A stretch of DNA of 64,000 bases from Oxalicibacterium faecigallinarum (GTDB lineage Bacteria > Pseudomonadota > Gammaproteobacteria > Burkholderiales > Burkholderiaceae_D), in the NCBI RefSeq assembly GCF_014635705.1, contig NZ_BMDI01000002.1, positions 434,001-498,000 of the forward strand, written 5' to 3'. The notes below the pieces were generated by a model. It ran no database searches and was not told the DNA's origin. It worked only from the letters and a program-made list of their open reading frames with translations. A program made the translations under genes and the position numbers. This document shows, in pieces, positions 22,109-31,496 of this stretch (the stretch's first letter is position 1; each line of letters begins with the position of its first letter).

Positions 22109-22750
22109 TCATTCTCCCAGGCTAAAAAATTCGCGCTTGCCACGCATGTTGGAGATGCGTTGCAGCAGCAGCGCGAAGTCCTCATCGTTGTCGATGGGAT
22201 TCAAATGTTCGGTGTTCACGATCAGCAAGGGCGCTGCCTCGTAGTCGTAAAAAATGCGGCTGTAACTGTCGCACAGTTTTTCAATGTAATTGGCCGAGAT
22301 GGGTGCTTCCATCGGAACACCGCGTTTGCGTATGCGCTCAATCAACGTGGCCGGTTCTGCCTGCAGATAAATCACCAGATCAGGCAGTGGTGCTTGTGGG
22401 CGCAGATGATCGTACAACTGCTGGTACAGCGCCAGTTCGTCGTCACCCAGAGTCAGGCGTGCAAAGATCGGATCCTTGTCGAGCAAGAAGTCGGACACGA
22501 TACGGGCGTCGAACAGATCTGGCTGCGCCAGATCGCGCAACTGGTTCAGGCGTTGAAAGAGAAAGAACATCTGTGTTGGCAAGGCATAGCGTGCCGCATC
22601 GCGATAGAACTTTTCGAGGAAGGGATTCTCTTCCGGCAATTCAAGCAGTGTTTGTGCTTGCAGTTTTTCGGCGAGTTTGCGTGCCAGTGTTGTTTTACCG
22701 GCACCGATGGCACCTTCGACGACGACGTATTTGTATTTTTCCAGATTCAT
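22109..22750 (-). CDS. Deoxynucleoside kinase (dGK/dAK type)
   Basis: 213-residue P-loop kinase of the deoxyadenosine/deoxyguanosine kinase family, which phosphorylates deoxynucleosides for salvage. The start [16 protein letters not shown] is chosen because the family begins just before the P-loop; the frame extends 46 codons upstream through an unrelated stretch. The Walker A motif is [27 protein letters not shown] and [17 protein letters not shown] contain the substrate-binding region, and the lid reads LIERIRKRG. It lies next to panB and folK in a minus-strand cofactor/nucleotide cluster. In betaproteobacteria this kinase commonly sits in the folK-panB neighbourhood. Confidence 0.88.
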   Translation of the reverse strand: MNLEKYKYVVVEGAIGAGKTTLARKLAEKLQAQTLLELPEENPFLEKFYRDAARYALPTQMFFLFQRLNQLRDLAQPDLFDARIVSDFLLDKDPIFARLTLGDDELALYQQLYDHLRPQAPLPDLVIYLQAEPATLIERIRKRGVPMEAPISANYIEKLCDSYSRIFYDYEAAPLLIVNTEHLNPIDNDEDFALLLQRISNMRGKREFFSLGE

Positions 22751-22784
22751 AACTCTTGCTAGCTGCGTGGTTGCCGTCACGCGT

Positions 22785-23132
22785 TCAGGAACGGAAGATG
22801 AAATACACCGCGCCAACCAGACACAATGCAGCCCATACGTAATCGAGCTTGAACGGCTGTCCCATGAAGAAGATTGCGAACGGCACAAAAACTGTGAGTG
22901 TAATCGCTTCCTGCAAGATTTTCAGTTGAGCCAGACTCATCTCGGTATAGCCGATACGATTGGCCGGTACTTGCAACATGTATTCAAATAGGGCGATCCC
23001 CCAGCTGATCAGTGCGGCTATCCACCAGGGCTTGGATTGCAATCCCTTCAAATGGCCATACCAGGCAAAGGTCATGAAGATGTTGGACAGCGTCAGAAGA
23101 AAGACGGTTTGGACAAAGACAGGAATTTGCAT
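22785..23132 (-). CDS. DUF486 small membrane protein
   Basis: 115-residue protein with four predicted membrane segments: FVQTVFLLTLSNIFMTFAWY, WIAALISWGIALFEYML, ITLTVFVPFAIFFMG and YVWAALCLVGAVYFIF. This matches the DUF486 family, distantly related to drug/metabolite transporters of EamA/SMR type. The conserved motif TFAWYGHLK and the loop VPANRIGY are typical. No substrate is known. It lies between folK and the kinase, all minus strand, with short gaps of about 35 bases. Confidence 0.82.
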   Translation of the reverse strand: MQIPVFVQTVFLLTLSNIFMTFAWYGHLKGLQSKPWWIAALISWGIALFEYMLQVPANRIGYTEMSLAQLKILQEAITLTVFVPFAIFFMGQPFKLDYVWAALCLVGAVYFIFRS

Positions 23133-23168
23133 GATGGTCTCGGGGCAAGAGAAAAGGTCGCGATGTGC

Positions 23169-23651
23169 CTAGGAAATAACGCTGATGGCCTGATCGCTGA
23201 CGCGGGGTACGAACTGGTGTGCGGGGCCTTGCCCCGGGATGTGAAGCAATGGGTCGAGCTGTAGCAAGGGAATCAGTACAAAGGCACGCATGGTCATGCG
23301 CGGATGCGGTACGGTCAGCGACGGGCTGTCGATATGCTGATCACCGAACAGCAAGATATCCAGATCCAGCGTGCGCGGGGCATTGATGTAAGGGCGCATG
23401 CGGCCGAATTGTTGCTCCAGATCCAGCAGCGCCAATAGTAGATCGTGCGGAAGCAGTTCGGTCCGGATTTGCGCTACCGCGTTGACGTAATCGTCGCCCT
23501 CGGCATCAACCGGTGCGGTCCGAAACAGCGAGGAGCGCTTGATCAGACTGGTCTGCGGCAGACGATCAAGCAGATCGATGGCCTGTGTGACGGTCTCGCG
23601 TGCATCGCCCAGATTGGCACCGATGCCGATGTAGGCGATTGTCTTGCTCAT
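23169..23651 (-). CDS. folK: HPPK, folate synthesis pyrophosphokinase
   Basis: Transfers pyrophosphate from ATP to 6-hydroxymethyl-dihydropterin in folate synthesis. The 160 residues start MSKTIAYIGIGANLGDARET, with the conserved GANLGD. The signature RTLDLDILLFGDQ carries the catalytic Asp pair for Mg2+, and VPHPRMTMRAFVLIPL completes the domain. Its start overlaps the pcnB stop by 4 bases; pcnB-folK coupling is conserved in gammaproteobacteria and betaproteobacteria. Confidence 0.96.
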   Translation of the reverse strand: MSKTIAYIGIGANLGDARETVTQAIDLLDRLPQTSLIKRSSLFRTAPVDAEGDDYVNAVAQIRTELLPHDLLLALLDLEQQFGRMRPYINAPRTLDLDILLFGDQHIDSPSLTVPHPRMTMRAFVLIPLLQLDPLLHIPGQGPAHQFVPRVSDQAISVIS

Positions 23652-25060
23652 TCGCTTTTGTCTGCAGAAGAGGCGTCGTTGTTCTGGCGATTGCGGTTGC
23701 GGCCGCCACGGCGACGACGTTTTTTCGCGGGTGCAGGCGCGGCGTCATCGGTTTCGCCTGCAATGGCCTTGCCAGTCGATTTAAGTGCAGGCTTTTTCGC
23801 CAGTAATTCTTCACGGCCCGCACCATCGGCAGCAATGAAGTCAGTCCACCAGTCACCGATTTCGCGATCGATCTCGCCGGATTCGCAGCGCAGCAGCAGG
23901 AAGTCATACCCGGCGCGCAGACGCTGATGTTCAAGCAGCTTGTAAGGTGTCTTGCCGACGCGACGATCAAAGCGCGGTTGCATGGCCCAGATGTCGCGCA
24001 TGTCGGTGGCGATCTTGCGTTGCAGGGCAAGCTTGTCGGTTTGCGTGTTCAAGACATCGTCGGCTGCCAGATGCAGCGCTGGAATCGGGTATTCACCGGC
24101 AGCCTGATACGCCTTCCATTTTTCCAGAACCTGATGCCAGAGCAGCGAAGCGAACAGGAAGCCAGGTGACACGGGTTTGCCTTGCTTGACGCGTGCATCG
24201 GTTGCTTCGAGTGCCAGACGCACGAATTTTTCGCCGAGCGGCTGTTCGAGCACGACGTCCAGCAAGGGCAGCAGGCCGTGATGCAGGCCTTCCTTGCGCA
24301 GTTGCTGCAGACAGGCAAGGGCATGACCGCTCAGCAGCAGCTTGAGCATTTCATCGAATACACGTGCTGCAGGCACGTTGTTGATCAGCGGTGCCATGAC
24401 GGAAATCGGCGCACGCGTCTCTTCTGCAATGGTGAAGTTGAGCTTGGCTGCAAAGCGCACGACCCGCAGCAGACGCACCGGATCTTCGCGATAGCGTGCT
24501 TCCGGCACGCCGATGATGCGCAACGTCTTGTTGCGAATATCGGTCATGCCGCCGTGATAATCGAGCACGGTTTGCGAAGCCGGATCGTAGTACATCGCAT
24601 TGATCGTAAAGTCGCGACGTAGCGCATCCTCGTGCTGTTCGCCAAAGGTGTTGTCACGCAATACGCGACCGTGCTCATCCTTGGGTGCGCTATCAACGGC
24701 GGTACCGCGAAAGGTAGTGACTTCCAGCAGGTCCTGACCAAACATCACATGCACGATCTGGAAGCGACGGCCGATGATGAACGCACGCCGGAACAGTTTT
24801 TTGACCTGCTCCGGCGTGGCGTTCGTCGCAATATCGAAATCCTTGGGTTTGACACCGAGCAGCAGGTCGCGCACGGCACCACCTACGAGGAAAGCCTTGA
24901 ACCCGGCCTGCTGCAATGTGCTGGTGACGCGAATTGCATTGGACGACACCAGCTTGGGGTCGATGCGATGCTCGGCGGCTGTCAGTACGACAGGCTGTGT
25001 GCCGTCGCCGGTATTCTTTTTCTTGGTGCCGAGAATCCGGCGTATCAATTTCTGGATCAT
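23648..25060 (-). CDS. pcnB: Poly(A) polymerase I
   Basis: Adds poly(A) tails to RNA 3' ends, which promotes RNA decay. The 470-residue protein has the nucleotidyltransferase head FLVGGAVRDLLLGVKPKDFD, with the catalytic DxD in KDFDIATNAT. LRRDFTINAMYYD and REDPVRLLRVVRFAAKLNF follow. The C-terminus is strongly basic (KKRRRRGGRNRNRQ), as in bacterial poly(A) polymerases, which separates it from CCA-adding enzymes. It is coupled by overlap to the HAD-IB gene upstream and folK downstream. Confidence 0.95.
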   Translation of the reverse strand: MIQKLIRRILGTKKKNTGDGTQPVVLTAAEHRIDPKLVSSNAIRVTSTLQQAGFKAFLVGGAVRDLLLGVKPKDFDIATNATPEQVKKLFRRAFIIGRRFQIVHVMFGQDLLEVTTFRGTAVDSAPKDEHGRVLRDNTFGEQHEDALRRDFTINAMYYDPASQTVLDYHGGMTDIRNKTLRIIGVPEARYREDPVRLLRVVRFAAKLNFTIAEETRAPISVMAPLINNVPAARVFDEMLKLLLSGHALACLQQLRKEGLHHGLLPLLDVVLEQPLGEKFVRLALEATDARVKQGKPVSPGFLFASLLWHQVLEKWKAYQAAGEYPIPALHLAADDVLNTQTDKLALQRKIATDMRDIWAMQPRFDRRVGKTPYKLLEHQRLRAGYDFLLLRCESGEIDREIGDWWTDFIAADGAGREELLAKKPALKSTGKAIAGETDDAAPAPAKKRRRRGGRNRNRQNNDASSADKSE

Positions 25061-25731
25061 TGTTGTTCAAACAGACGGATGATCGGCCAGCCATGCGCTT
25101 GGGCATGGGCAGTCAGTCTGGCATTCGGGTTGGTTGCAACCGGATCGGTCACCAGCGACATCAGCGGAATATCATTCTGCGAATCGCTGTAAAACCAGCT
25201 GCGTGGAAAATCTTCCAGCTTTTGCCCGCGGCTGGCAAGCCAGTTATTGGTCGCAGCGATCTTGCCCGGACCGTAGGTTGGCTCGCCCAGCAATTTGCCG
25301 GTTGGACAGCCGTTCGGGCCGCATTCCGGTTCGGCAGCAATCAGATGTTCCACGCCAAGTGCTTGCGCAATCGGTGCGGTGATAAAGCGGTTGGTGGCGG
25401 TAACGATGGCCACCAGATCGCCGGCATCCTGGTGCTTTTTGACGAGTTCGTGCGCTGCTGGCAGCAGTTGCGGCTCAATCACTTCGCGCATGTAAGTCAA
25501 CTGCCAGTTATCGAGTTCTTCCTTGGAAAAGGATGCGAGCGTGCCGAGTGCAAATTCGAGATAGGCCACAGGATCGAGCACGCCAGCGGCGTACTGTTCA
25601 TAGAAAGCGTCGTTGCGTGCACGAAAGGCAGTTTCATCCACCGCGCCCTTGCGGACAAGAAATTCACCCCATTCGTGGTCGGAATCAATGGGAAGCAGCG
25701 TGTGGTCCAGATCAAACAGGGCGAGGTTCAT
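25057..25731 (-). CDS. HAD-IB family phosphatase
   Basis: 224-residue haloacid-dehalogenase superfamily subfamily IB (SerB-like) phosphatase. Motif I is LALFDLDHTLLPIDSDHEWG, motif II is VAIVTATNRF, and motif III/IV is SWFYSDSQNDIPLMSLV with the conserved DSxND. The cap contains AYLEFALGTLASF and the helix MREVIEPQLL. The substrate is not determined; relatives act on phosphoserine or phosphorylated lipids and histidinol phosphate. It overlaps the start of pcnB by 4 bases (ATGA), so the two are probably translated together. hda lies upstream. Confidence 0.88.
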   Translation of the reverse strand: MNLALFDLDHTLLPIDSDHEWGEFLVRKGAVDETAFRARNDAFYEQYAAGVLDPVAYLEFALGTLASFSKEELDNWQLTYMREVIEPQLLPAAHELVKKHQDAGDLVAIVTATNRFITAPIAQALGVEHLIAAEPECGPNGCPTGKLLGEPTYGPGKIAATNNWLASRGQKLEDFPRSWFYSDSQNDIPLMSLVTDPVATNPNARLTAHAQAHGWPIIRLFEQQ

Positions 25732-25789
25732 GCAAAATCGAATCGTTGTGAAGTTGTAAATCTCAAAATGGGCTTGAAAGCGTTGCTAT

Positions 25790-26461
25790 TCAGTCATTGC
25801 GCTGCAGTAGTTCACGCAATAAAGGCAGTGTAATCGGGCGCTTGGTTTCCAGAGAATAGGCATCCAGTGCATCCAGCATTGCCGACAGGGAGCGCATGTC
25901 GCGGGCAAAATGTGTCAGCAGGTAGGGTAACACGCCGTCGTTGAGCGGTAGGCCGCGTGTCTGCGCCGCCTGCGTCAATGCCGCAATCTTTTCATCATCG
26001 CTGAGGCCGTGCACCTGATAAATCAGGCCCCAGCCAAAACGCGTGCGCAAATCCTCGCGTACCGCCAGCTTTGCCGGCGCGGCATTGCCGCTGGCAACCA
26101 GGTTGCCGCCACGTTCCCGAACCTGATTGAAGAGAGCGAAGGCGGCGATCTGATTGTCATCGGACAGGCGCTCGACATCATCCAGCAGATAGCAACGGAC
26201 CGCAGGGTCGTAATCGAAGGCGCTTGTGGCGGAGGCGCTATCGATCAGCCGTGCCTGCGGCAGAGCGGCCAGTGCCTGCAGGAGGTGTGATTTGCCGGAG
26301 CCCGCTTCGCCCCACAGATAAACCGTACGCTCGTCCAGACTGTCAGCCTGGTTCTGTTCAATCCGCTGCAACAGCTGTTTGACCTCGGCATTGGCGCCGG
26401 TGACAAACGAGGCCAGTGTTTGTGGTTTGTCTGCGGGAAGATCGAGTAGCAACTGCCTCAT
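25790..26461 (-). CDS. hda: DnaA regulatory inactivator Hda
   Basis: DnaA-related AAA+ protein that, with the sliding clamp, promotes ATP hydrolysis by DnaA after initiation. The start MRQLLLDLPADKPQTLASFV gives 223 residues and puts the clamp-binding QLLLDL at the N-terminus, as expected. The frame extends 71 codons upstream but without similarity. Walker A is LWGEAGSGKSHLLQAL, Walker B reads CYLLDDVERLSDD, and the sensor region FGWGLIYQVHGLSDDEK follows. It diverges from purM and is followed by the HAD-IB gene. Confidence 0.92.
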   Translation of the reverse strand: MRQLLLDLPADKPQTLASFVTGANAEVKQLLQRIEQNQADSLDERTVYLWGEAGSGKSHLLQALAALPQARLIDSASATSAFDYDPAVRCYLLDDVERLSDDNQIAAFALFNQVRERGGNLVASGNAAPAKLAVREDLRTRFGWGLIYQVHGLSDDEKIAALTQAAQTRGLPLNDGVLPYLLTHFARDMRSLSAMLDALDAYSLETKRPITLPLLRELLQRND

Positions 26462-26767
26462 GCGGGGAAATTCGGTTCGAATGACAGAGGAAAAACGGTC
26501 GATGCACGAGGAAAAAGGATCGCGCGAGGTTGTTTTTCGATGGTTGGCAAGAAAGGTGGCTTGAAAAAATTGACCTGAAATACAGGGAAATGCGAGGGCT
26601 GATTTGCTAAAATAGCGGTTTGCCGACGCCTGTCCGCGTGCAAAAGCTGGATTATAGAGCCAAGTCCGGTGCAATGCGGCATAAAAAGGCAGCAGATTCC
26701 GGCGGCATCGACTGCCGGGAATGCCTAGTCAGCACACACTGTCCATTTATCTGTCCCTATTCAAATC
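26462..26767. other. 306-base divergent promoter region, hda/purM
   Basis: This gap holds no convincing gene. It should contain the promoters for hda (minus) and purM (plus). A candidate -10 TAAAAT lies near 26607 on the plus strand. A short GC hairpin (ccggc/gccgg near 26699-26718) is in the purM leader. I see no known riboswitch. Confidence 0.4.
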
Positions 26768-27811
26768 ATGAGTACCACTTCCAACACTTCTCTTTCCTAT
26801 CGCGATGCCGGCGTAGACATCGATGCCGGCGATGCGCTGGTCGAAGCGATCAAGCCGTTTGCCAAACGCACCATGCGCGAAGGCGTGATGGGTGGTCTCG
26901 GTGGTTTTGGCGCCATGTTCGAAATCAGCAAGAAGTACAAGGAGCCTGTTCTGGTTTCAGGTACGGATGGTGTTGGCACCAAGCTCAAACTGGCGTTCAT
27001 GCTTAACAAGCATGACACGGTCGGTATCGATCTGGTGGCGATGAGCGTCAACGATATTCTGGTGCAGGGCGCAGAACCACTATTCTTCCTCGACTACTTT
27101 GCGTGCGGCAAACTGGATGTGCCGAGCGCGACAGATGTCATCAAAGGCATCGCACAGGGCTGCGAACAGGCGGGTTGTGCCCTTATTGGTGGTGAAACAG
27201 CCGAAATGCCAAGCATGTATCCGGATGGTGAATACGATCTGGCTGGCTTTGCCGTCGGCGCGGTTGAAAAATCCAAAATTATCGACGGCACCAAAATCAA
27301 ACCTGGTGACGTTGTACTGGGCCTGGCTTCCTCGGGTATCCACTCCAACGGTTACTCGCTGGTCCGCAAGATCATCGAGCGTGCCAATCCTGATCTGAAT
27401 GGTGATTTCCACGGTCGCAAGCTGGCCGACGTATTGATGCAGCCAACCCGCATCTATGTCAAACCATTGCTGGCCCTGATGGCATCCATGGAAGTCAAAG
27501 GCATGGTGCATATCACCGGCGGTGGTCTGGTTGAAAACATTCCGCGTGTCTTGCAGGACAACCTGACTGCCGTGTTGCAAAAGGATGCATGGACCATGCC
27601 GCCGTTGTTCACATGGTTGCAAGAGCATGGCAATGTCGCCGACGCGGAAATGCATCGCGTCTTCAACTGCGGTATCGGCATGACGGTGATCGTGGCGAAG
27701 GAAAATGCAGATGCTGCGATGGCACAACTGACTGCGGCAGGCGAGACGGTCATGCGCATCGGTGAAATTCGTGAACGTGAACAAGGTCAGGCACAGACCA
27801 TCGTTGTCTGA
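26768..27811 (+). CDS. purM: Phosphoribosylformylglycinamidine cyclo-ligase
   Basis: AIR synthetase, fifth step of purine synthesis. The 347 residues start [20 protein letters not shown], the conserved SYRDAGVDI opening. The glycine-rich and phosphate-binding parts are [14 protein letters not shown] and [29 protein letters not shown] and [15 protein letters not shown] are also diagnostic. It stands alone, divergent from hda, and ends in an intrinsic terminator. Confidence 0.98.
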   Translation: MSTTSNTSLSYRDAGVDIDAGDALVEAIKPFAKRTMREGVMGGLGGFGAMFEISKKYKEPVLVSGTDGVGTKLKLAFMLNKHDTVGIDLVAMSVNDILVQGAEPLFFLDYFACGKLDVPSATDVIKGIAQGCEQAGCALIGGETAEMPSMYPDGEYDLAGFAVGAVEKSKIIDGTKIKPGDVVLGLASSGIHSNGYSLVRKIIERANPDLNGDFHGRKLADVLMQPTRIYVKPLLALMASMEVKGMVHITGGGLVENIPRVLQDNLTAVLQKDAWTMPPLFTWLQEHGNVADAEMHRVFNCGIGMTVIVAKENADAAMAQLTAAGETVMRIGEIREREQGQAQTIVV

Positions 27812-27828
27812 GTTTGAAAGGATTCAGG

Positions 27829-27863
27829 AAAAGGCCGCAGCGCGACGCGTTGTGGCCTTTTTT
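27829..27863 (+). terminator. Intrinsic terminator after purM
   Basis: aaaaggccgcagcgcg and cgcgttgtggcctttt pair with two G-U wobbles and are followed by a T-run. Confidence 0.85.
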
Positions 27864-27904
27864 GTTTTCAGGTGAAGCAATCGTTGATTGGGAAAAGAAA
27901 CGGA

Positions 27905-28603
27905 ATGAAGACAGTACTGGCAGTGCGACATGTGCATTTTGAAGATCTGGGTATTTTCGAACCCTGGTTGCGTGCGCGTGGTTACGAGATTCGCTACATT
28001 GATCCGACAATCGACAATTTGGATCATCTTGATGTCGTCGCACCGGATTTGATGGTGGTGTTGGGTGGGCCGATTGGCGCCTTCGACGACGCGATCCATC
28101 CGTTTGTGACGCAAGAAATGGCGATGGTGAAGGCGCGTCTGGCTAGTGGCCGTGCAATGCTCGGCATTTGTCTGGGTGCGCAGTTCATGGCACGAGCGCT
28201 CGGTGCCAGGGTGTATCCGATGGGCGTGAAGGAAATCGGTTTTTCGCCGCTGACGCTGACAGCACAAGGGCAGCAGTCACCGCTGGCCTTGCTGAACGAC
28301 GTGCCGGTATTGCACTGGCATGGCGATCAGTTCGATATCCCTGCCGGTGCCGATCATCTGGCCTTAACCAGTGTGGGCAAGCATCAGGCGTTTTCTGTCG
28401 GCAGCACGGTTTTGGGTTTGCAATGCCATCTGGAAGCGGATACCGCGCGTATCGAACAATGGCTGGTTGGTCATGCGAGCGAGCTTTCTCAGGCGGGTAT
28501 CGATCCGAATGTACTGCGGGCAGAAGCACAACGACTCGGCCCACAGTTGCAGGAGGTCGCACTCAAGGTTTTTGAAACGTGGTTGCAACGGGCACTTGCC
28601 TGA
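27905..28603 (+). CDS. Class I glutamine amidotransferase
   Basis: 232-residue stand-alone glutaminase domain of the GMP-synthase-like class I family. The start MKTVLAVRHVHFEDLGIFEP is taken at 27905 because family similarity begins there; the frame runs 11 codons further up. The oxyanion strand is VVLGGPIGAFDD. The nucleophile elbow GICLGAQFMARALG carries the catalytic Cys near residue 90. The His-Glu pair is in LGLQCHLEAD. Relatives often deglutamylate gamma-glutamyl compounds, but the substrate is unknown. It has its own terminator and no synthetase partner adjacent. Confidence 0.88.
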   Translation: MKTVLAVRHVHFEDLGIFEPWLRARGYEIRYIDPTIDNLDHLDVVAPDLMVVLGGPIGAFDDAIHPFVTQEMAMVKARLASGRAMLGICLGAQFMARALGARVYPMGVKEIGFSPLTLTAQGQQSPLALLNDVPVLHWHGDQFDIPAGADHLALTSVGKHQAFSVGSTVLGLQCHLEADTARIEQWLVGHASELSQAGIDPNVLRAEAQRLGPQLQEVALKVFETWLQRALA

Positions 28604-28617
28604 CCTGTTGCATTAAG

Positions 28618-28646
28618 AAAAACGGCTGCCGCGGCAGCCGTTTTTT
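28618..28646 (+). terminator. Intrinsic terminator after the amidotransferase
   Basis: aaaaacggctgcc pairs with ggcagccgttttt around a minimal loop and is followed by T. It is symmetrical enough to serve the converging anbu gene too. Confidence 0.88.
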
Positions 28647-28661
28647 ATGTTCCCAGGTTCA

Positions 28662-29543
28662 TCAATGTTGTTGATGATTACCTTCTTCGTCTTGTGCCAA
28701 TGTTTGCAAAGGCGCTGGTGTACCGGCAGGAATCCCAAACTGGGCAGGCGGTTTGATGCGTAGTGGCTGACTTTTCTGACCCACCGTCGACAAGACATTG
28801 ACGGCCTGATCCGGGGCTGCATTCCAGACCGGATCATCGATGCTTTCAAACACAGCGCGCAATTGCTTGCCCCAGGTGTTCCGTATCATCTGGAAATACT
28901 GATTTTGTTCGTCGATGGTGACAAAGCGGGTGACGGCCAGCGTATCGGTTTCATACAGCAGCATATCAAGCGGCAGACCGACGGAAATATTAGAGCGCAA
29001 GGTCGAATCCATCGATATCAGCGCGCACTTGGCGGCTTCGTCGAGGGGTGTCTCCGGCGTGATGATACGATCGAGAATCGGCTTGCCGTACTTGGATTCG
29101 CCGATCTGGAAATAGGTGTTTTCGTCGTGCGATTCGATGAAATTGCCGGCGGAATACATCTGAAACAAGCGGCAGCGCTCGCCCTTGATCTGTCCACCAA
29201 AAATCATGCTGACGTTGAAGTCGATGCCAAACTGTTCCAGCGTTTCGGCATCGCGATCATGCACCATGCGAATCGCTTCGCCGACGATTTGGGCGGCTTC
29301 ATACATGGATGTCGCATTCCAGATATTGCGGCCGGCAGCCGTTGTGTGTTCCGCAATAATTTGACGGACCGACTGCGAGATCGACAGATTGCCTGCCGTC
29401 ATCATCACCATCATGCGGTCGCCAGGTGTTTCGAACACATTCATTTTGCGGAATGTACCGATGTGATCGACGCCAGCGTTAGTGCGCGAATCGGACAGAA
29501 AAACCAGCCCCGAATTCAGGCGCATCGCAACACAATAAGTCAT
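28662..29543 (-). CDS. Anbu, ancestral proteasome-like peptidase
   Basis: 293-residue proteasome-type protein of the Anbu (bacterial proteasome homologue) family, related to HslV and the 20S beta subunits. It begins MTYCVAMRLNSGLVFLSDSR. After removal of Met, Thr2 would be the N-terminal nucleophile, and the pattern GLVFLSDSRTNAGVDHI matches the proteasome S2/S3 region with the conserved Asp. It is the last gene of a minus-strand cluster with a transglutaminase-like protease, an alpha-E protein and a circularly permuted ATP-grasp protein, the standard Anbu neighbourhood. The pathway may involve peptide tagging and proteolysis; its physiological role is not settled. Confidence 0.9.
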   Translation of the reverse strand: MTYCVAMRLNSGLVFLSDSRTNAGVDHIGTFRKMNVFETPGDRMMVMMTAGNLSISQSVRQIIAEHTTAAGRNIWNATSMYEAAQIVGEAIRMVHDRDAETLEQFGIDFNVSMIFGGQIKGERCRLFQMYSAGNFIESHDENTYFQIGESKYGKPILDRIITPETPLDEAAKCALISMDSTLRSNISVGLPLDMLLYETDTLAVTRFVTIDEQNQYFQMIRNTWGKQLRAVFESIDDPVWNAAPDQAVNVLSTVGQKSQPLRIKPPAQFGIPAGTPAPLQTLAQDEEGNHQQH

Positions 29544-29726
29544 GGTGAAAAGTGAAAAAGCAAAACGCCGATTTTACAGGAAACAGGGTATCGACGTTGG
29601 CCGAAGCCTTGTAAGAAAACGTTCTGTTGCGAGTGGGAAAATGATGTTGTTGTCATGCTATCGGTATGAATCTTCTGATCATGCAAAAAATGAAATACGC
29701 AACGACAGAGAGACTGACAAAGATGT

Positions 29727-30533
29727 CTATTGCGAATCCAGTGGTGTCACATTGACGCTGACTTCAAGTGACTCTTCACCACCGCCGCGACGAATCCCGC
29801 TGACCGGTGCGGCAGAGTCGTAATCGCGCGCGACCGCCAGACGGCAATGCACCTCGCCGGCAAACATGGCATGCGTGACATCGATACTGATCCAGCCGGT
29901 AAAGGCACTTTCTTCCACCCAGACATCGACCCATGCGTGGCTTTCGGCATGGCCGGTACTGCCGGAGTCGATATAACCGGATACATATCGGGCTGGGATA
30001 TCCTGTGCGTGACAGCAGGCGATAAACAAATGCGCGTGATCCTGACACACGCCCGATCCCAGATGTAGTGCCTCGTCAGCCGTACTGGTGACGGCTGTTG
30101 CACCGCTTTGGTACGAAACCGCACCGCAAATGGCTTCTGCCAAGCGCATCAGATCGGTACTATTTTTCCCTCGCAAATGCCGTGCAGAAAACGCTTGAAT
30201 CGATTCGGTTTGCGCAATCAGGCGCGTGGGCGTCGTGAATACCAGAGGCGACAACGTACCTTTCTCGTGCAATCGGCCCTGAACCAGTGCTGTGACGTCG
30301 ACTTCGCCACTGACCACAATCGGCACGGCATCGTGATTGCCGGTGATCGTCAGCATGTGGCAAAGATTGCCGAAGGCATCGGTAAAGGCATGTCGCAGGC
30401 CCGGCGTATCGATGTGCCATTGCAGCGTTTGCTGATGCGAGTCGATACGAGGGGTCAGACGCAGTTGCTGGATTGTGTAGTTTAGCGGGGCGGTGTAGCG
30501 GTAAAGCGTCTCGTGACGAATGGCAAGTCGCAT
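29727..30533 (-). CDS. Transglutaminase-like cysteine protease, Anbu cluster
   Basis: 268 residues. The N-terminal bacterial transglutaminase-associated domain starts MRLAIRHETLYRYTAPLNYT. The papain-like/transglutaminase core follows, with the catalytic Cys in LGSGVCQDHAHLFIACC (near residue 175), the His in GHAESHAWVDVWVEE and the Asp in WISIDVTHAM. It lies two bases downstream of the alpha-E gene, so the two are co-translated. A 183-base gap separates it from anbu. The family is proposed to be an amidase or protease of the Anbu system; the specific reaction is unknown. Confidence 0.9.
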   Translation of the reverse strand: MRLAIRHETLYRYTAPLNYTIQQLRLTPRIDSHQQTLQWHIDTPGLRHAFTDAFGNLCHMLTITGNHDAVPIVVSGEVDVTALVQGRLHEKGTLSPLVFTTPTRLIAQTESIQAFSARHLRGKNSTDLMRLAEAICGAVSYQSGATAVTSTADEALHLGSGVCQDHAHLFIACCHAQDIPARYVSGYIDSGSTGHAESHAWVDVWVEESAFTGWISIDVTHAMFAGEVHCRLAVARDYDSAAPVSGIRRGGGEESLEVSVNVTPLDSQ

Positions 30534-30535
30534 AA

Positions 30536-31495
30536 TCAGGCCGCCAGCGGAACGAGGAAATCGTGACTGACACGATTGCCGAGTGTATAGACGCGCTCCA
30601 GGAAGTCGGTCAGGTAGTCGTGCAGGCCTTCTTCCAGAATGTCTTCAATATGGGCGAACTCGAGTTCTGCGTGCATCTTGCCCGCCATGCGCAGCGTATG
30701 GCTGTGCTGGTCATGGCTGATGTTGCGCAGGTCACGTTCGACGTTGTACAGACAGGCGCGCAGGGAGCGCGGCATATCGCCGCGCAGCATGAGCAGATCG
30801 GCGACACGCGCAGGCGTGATGGCATCGCGATAGACGGTCCGATAGATTTCAAAAGCCGACACTGAGCGCAGAATTGCGGCCCAGTAGTAATAATCGAGCT
30901 GGTTTTCGTTGCCGAGCTTGGCAGCCGACGGCGCAGCGCCAGGGCCGTGAAACTTGACGTCCAGAATACGTGCGGTGTTATCGGCACGTTCAAGGAAGGT
31001 GCCAAGACGGATGAAGTACAAGGCTTCGTCCTGCAACATGGTGCCGAAGGTGACGCCGCGCGACAGATGCGAGCGATACTTGACCCATTCGAAAAACTGA
31101 CTCGGGTCTTGTTCCAGCACGTTGTCGCTGAGTTGGCTGAGCATTTCCAGCCACGTGATGTTCTGGGTTTCCCATACTTCGGTCGTCAATGCACCACGCA
31201 CGGCGCGTGCATTTTCTCGTGCAGCGCGCAGGCAGGAGGCGATCGATGACGGGTTGGAGGTATCCGTGACCATGAAGTGCAGCATGTCCTTGGACGTGAA
31301 CTTCGGATACTTTTGATCGAACTCATTCTGCAATTCGGAAATGCTGAGCGTGGCGCGCCAGCCTTCTTCTGCAGCCCGGGCGGATTGCGGTAGCAAGGCC
31401 GTTTGCACGTTGACGTCCAGCATGCGGGCGGTATTTTCGGCGCGCTCGGTGTAGCGGGCCATCCAGAACAGGTGATCGGCGGTGCGGCTGAGCAT
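30536..31495 (-). CDS. Alpha-E domain protein (DUF403)
   Basis: 319-residue mainly helical protein of the alpha-E family. It starts MLSRTADHLFWMARYTERAE, the hallmark sequence with conserved Trp-Met-x-Arg-Tyr-x-Glu-Arg-Ala-Glu. FIRLGTFLERADNTARILDVKF in the middle repeats the same ERADN motif, consistent with an internal duplication. It is one base after the ATP-grasp gene and 2 bases before the transglutaminase gene. The family always accompanies circularly permuted ATP-grasp proteins. No activity of its own is established. Confidence 0.92.
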   Translation of the reverse strand: MLSRTADHLFWMARYTERAENTARMLDVNVQTALLPQSARAAEEGWRATLSISELQNEFDQKYPKFTSKDMLHFMVTDTSNPSSIASCLRAARENARAVRGALTTEVWETQNITWLEMLSQLSDNVLEQDPSQFFEWVKYRSHLSRGVTFGTMLQDEALYFIRLGTFLERADNTARILDVKFHGPGAAPSAAKLGNENQLDYYYWAAILRSVSAFEIYRTVYRDAITPARVADLLMLRGDMPRSLRACLYNVERDLRNISHDQHSHTLRMAGKMHAELEFAHIEDILEEGLHDYLTDFLERVYTLGNRVSHDFLVPLAA

Positions 31496-31496
31496 C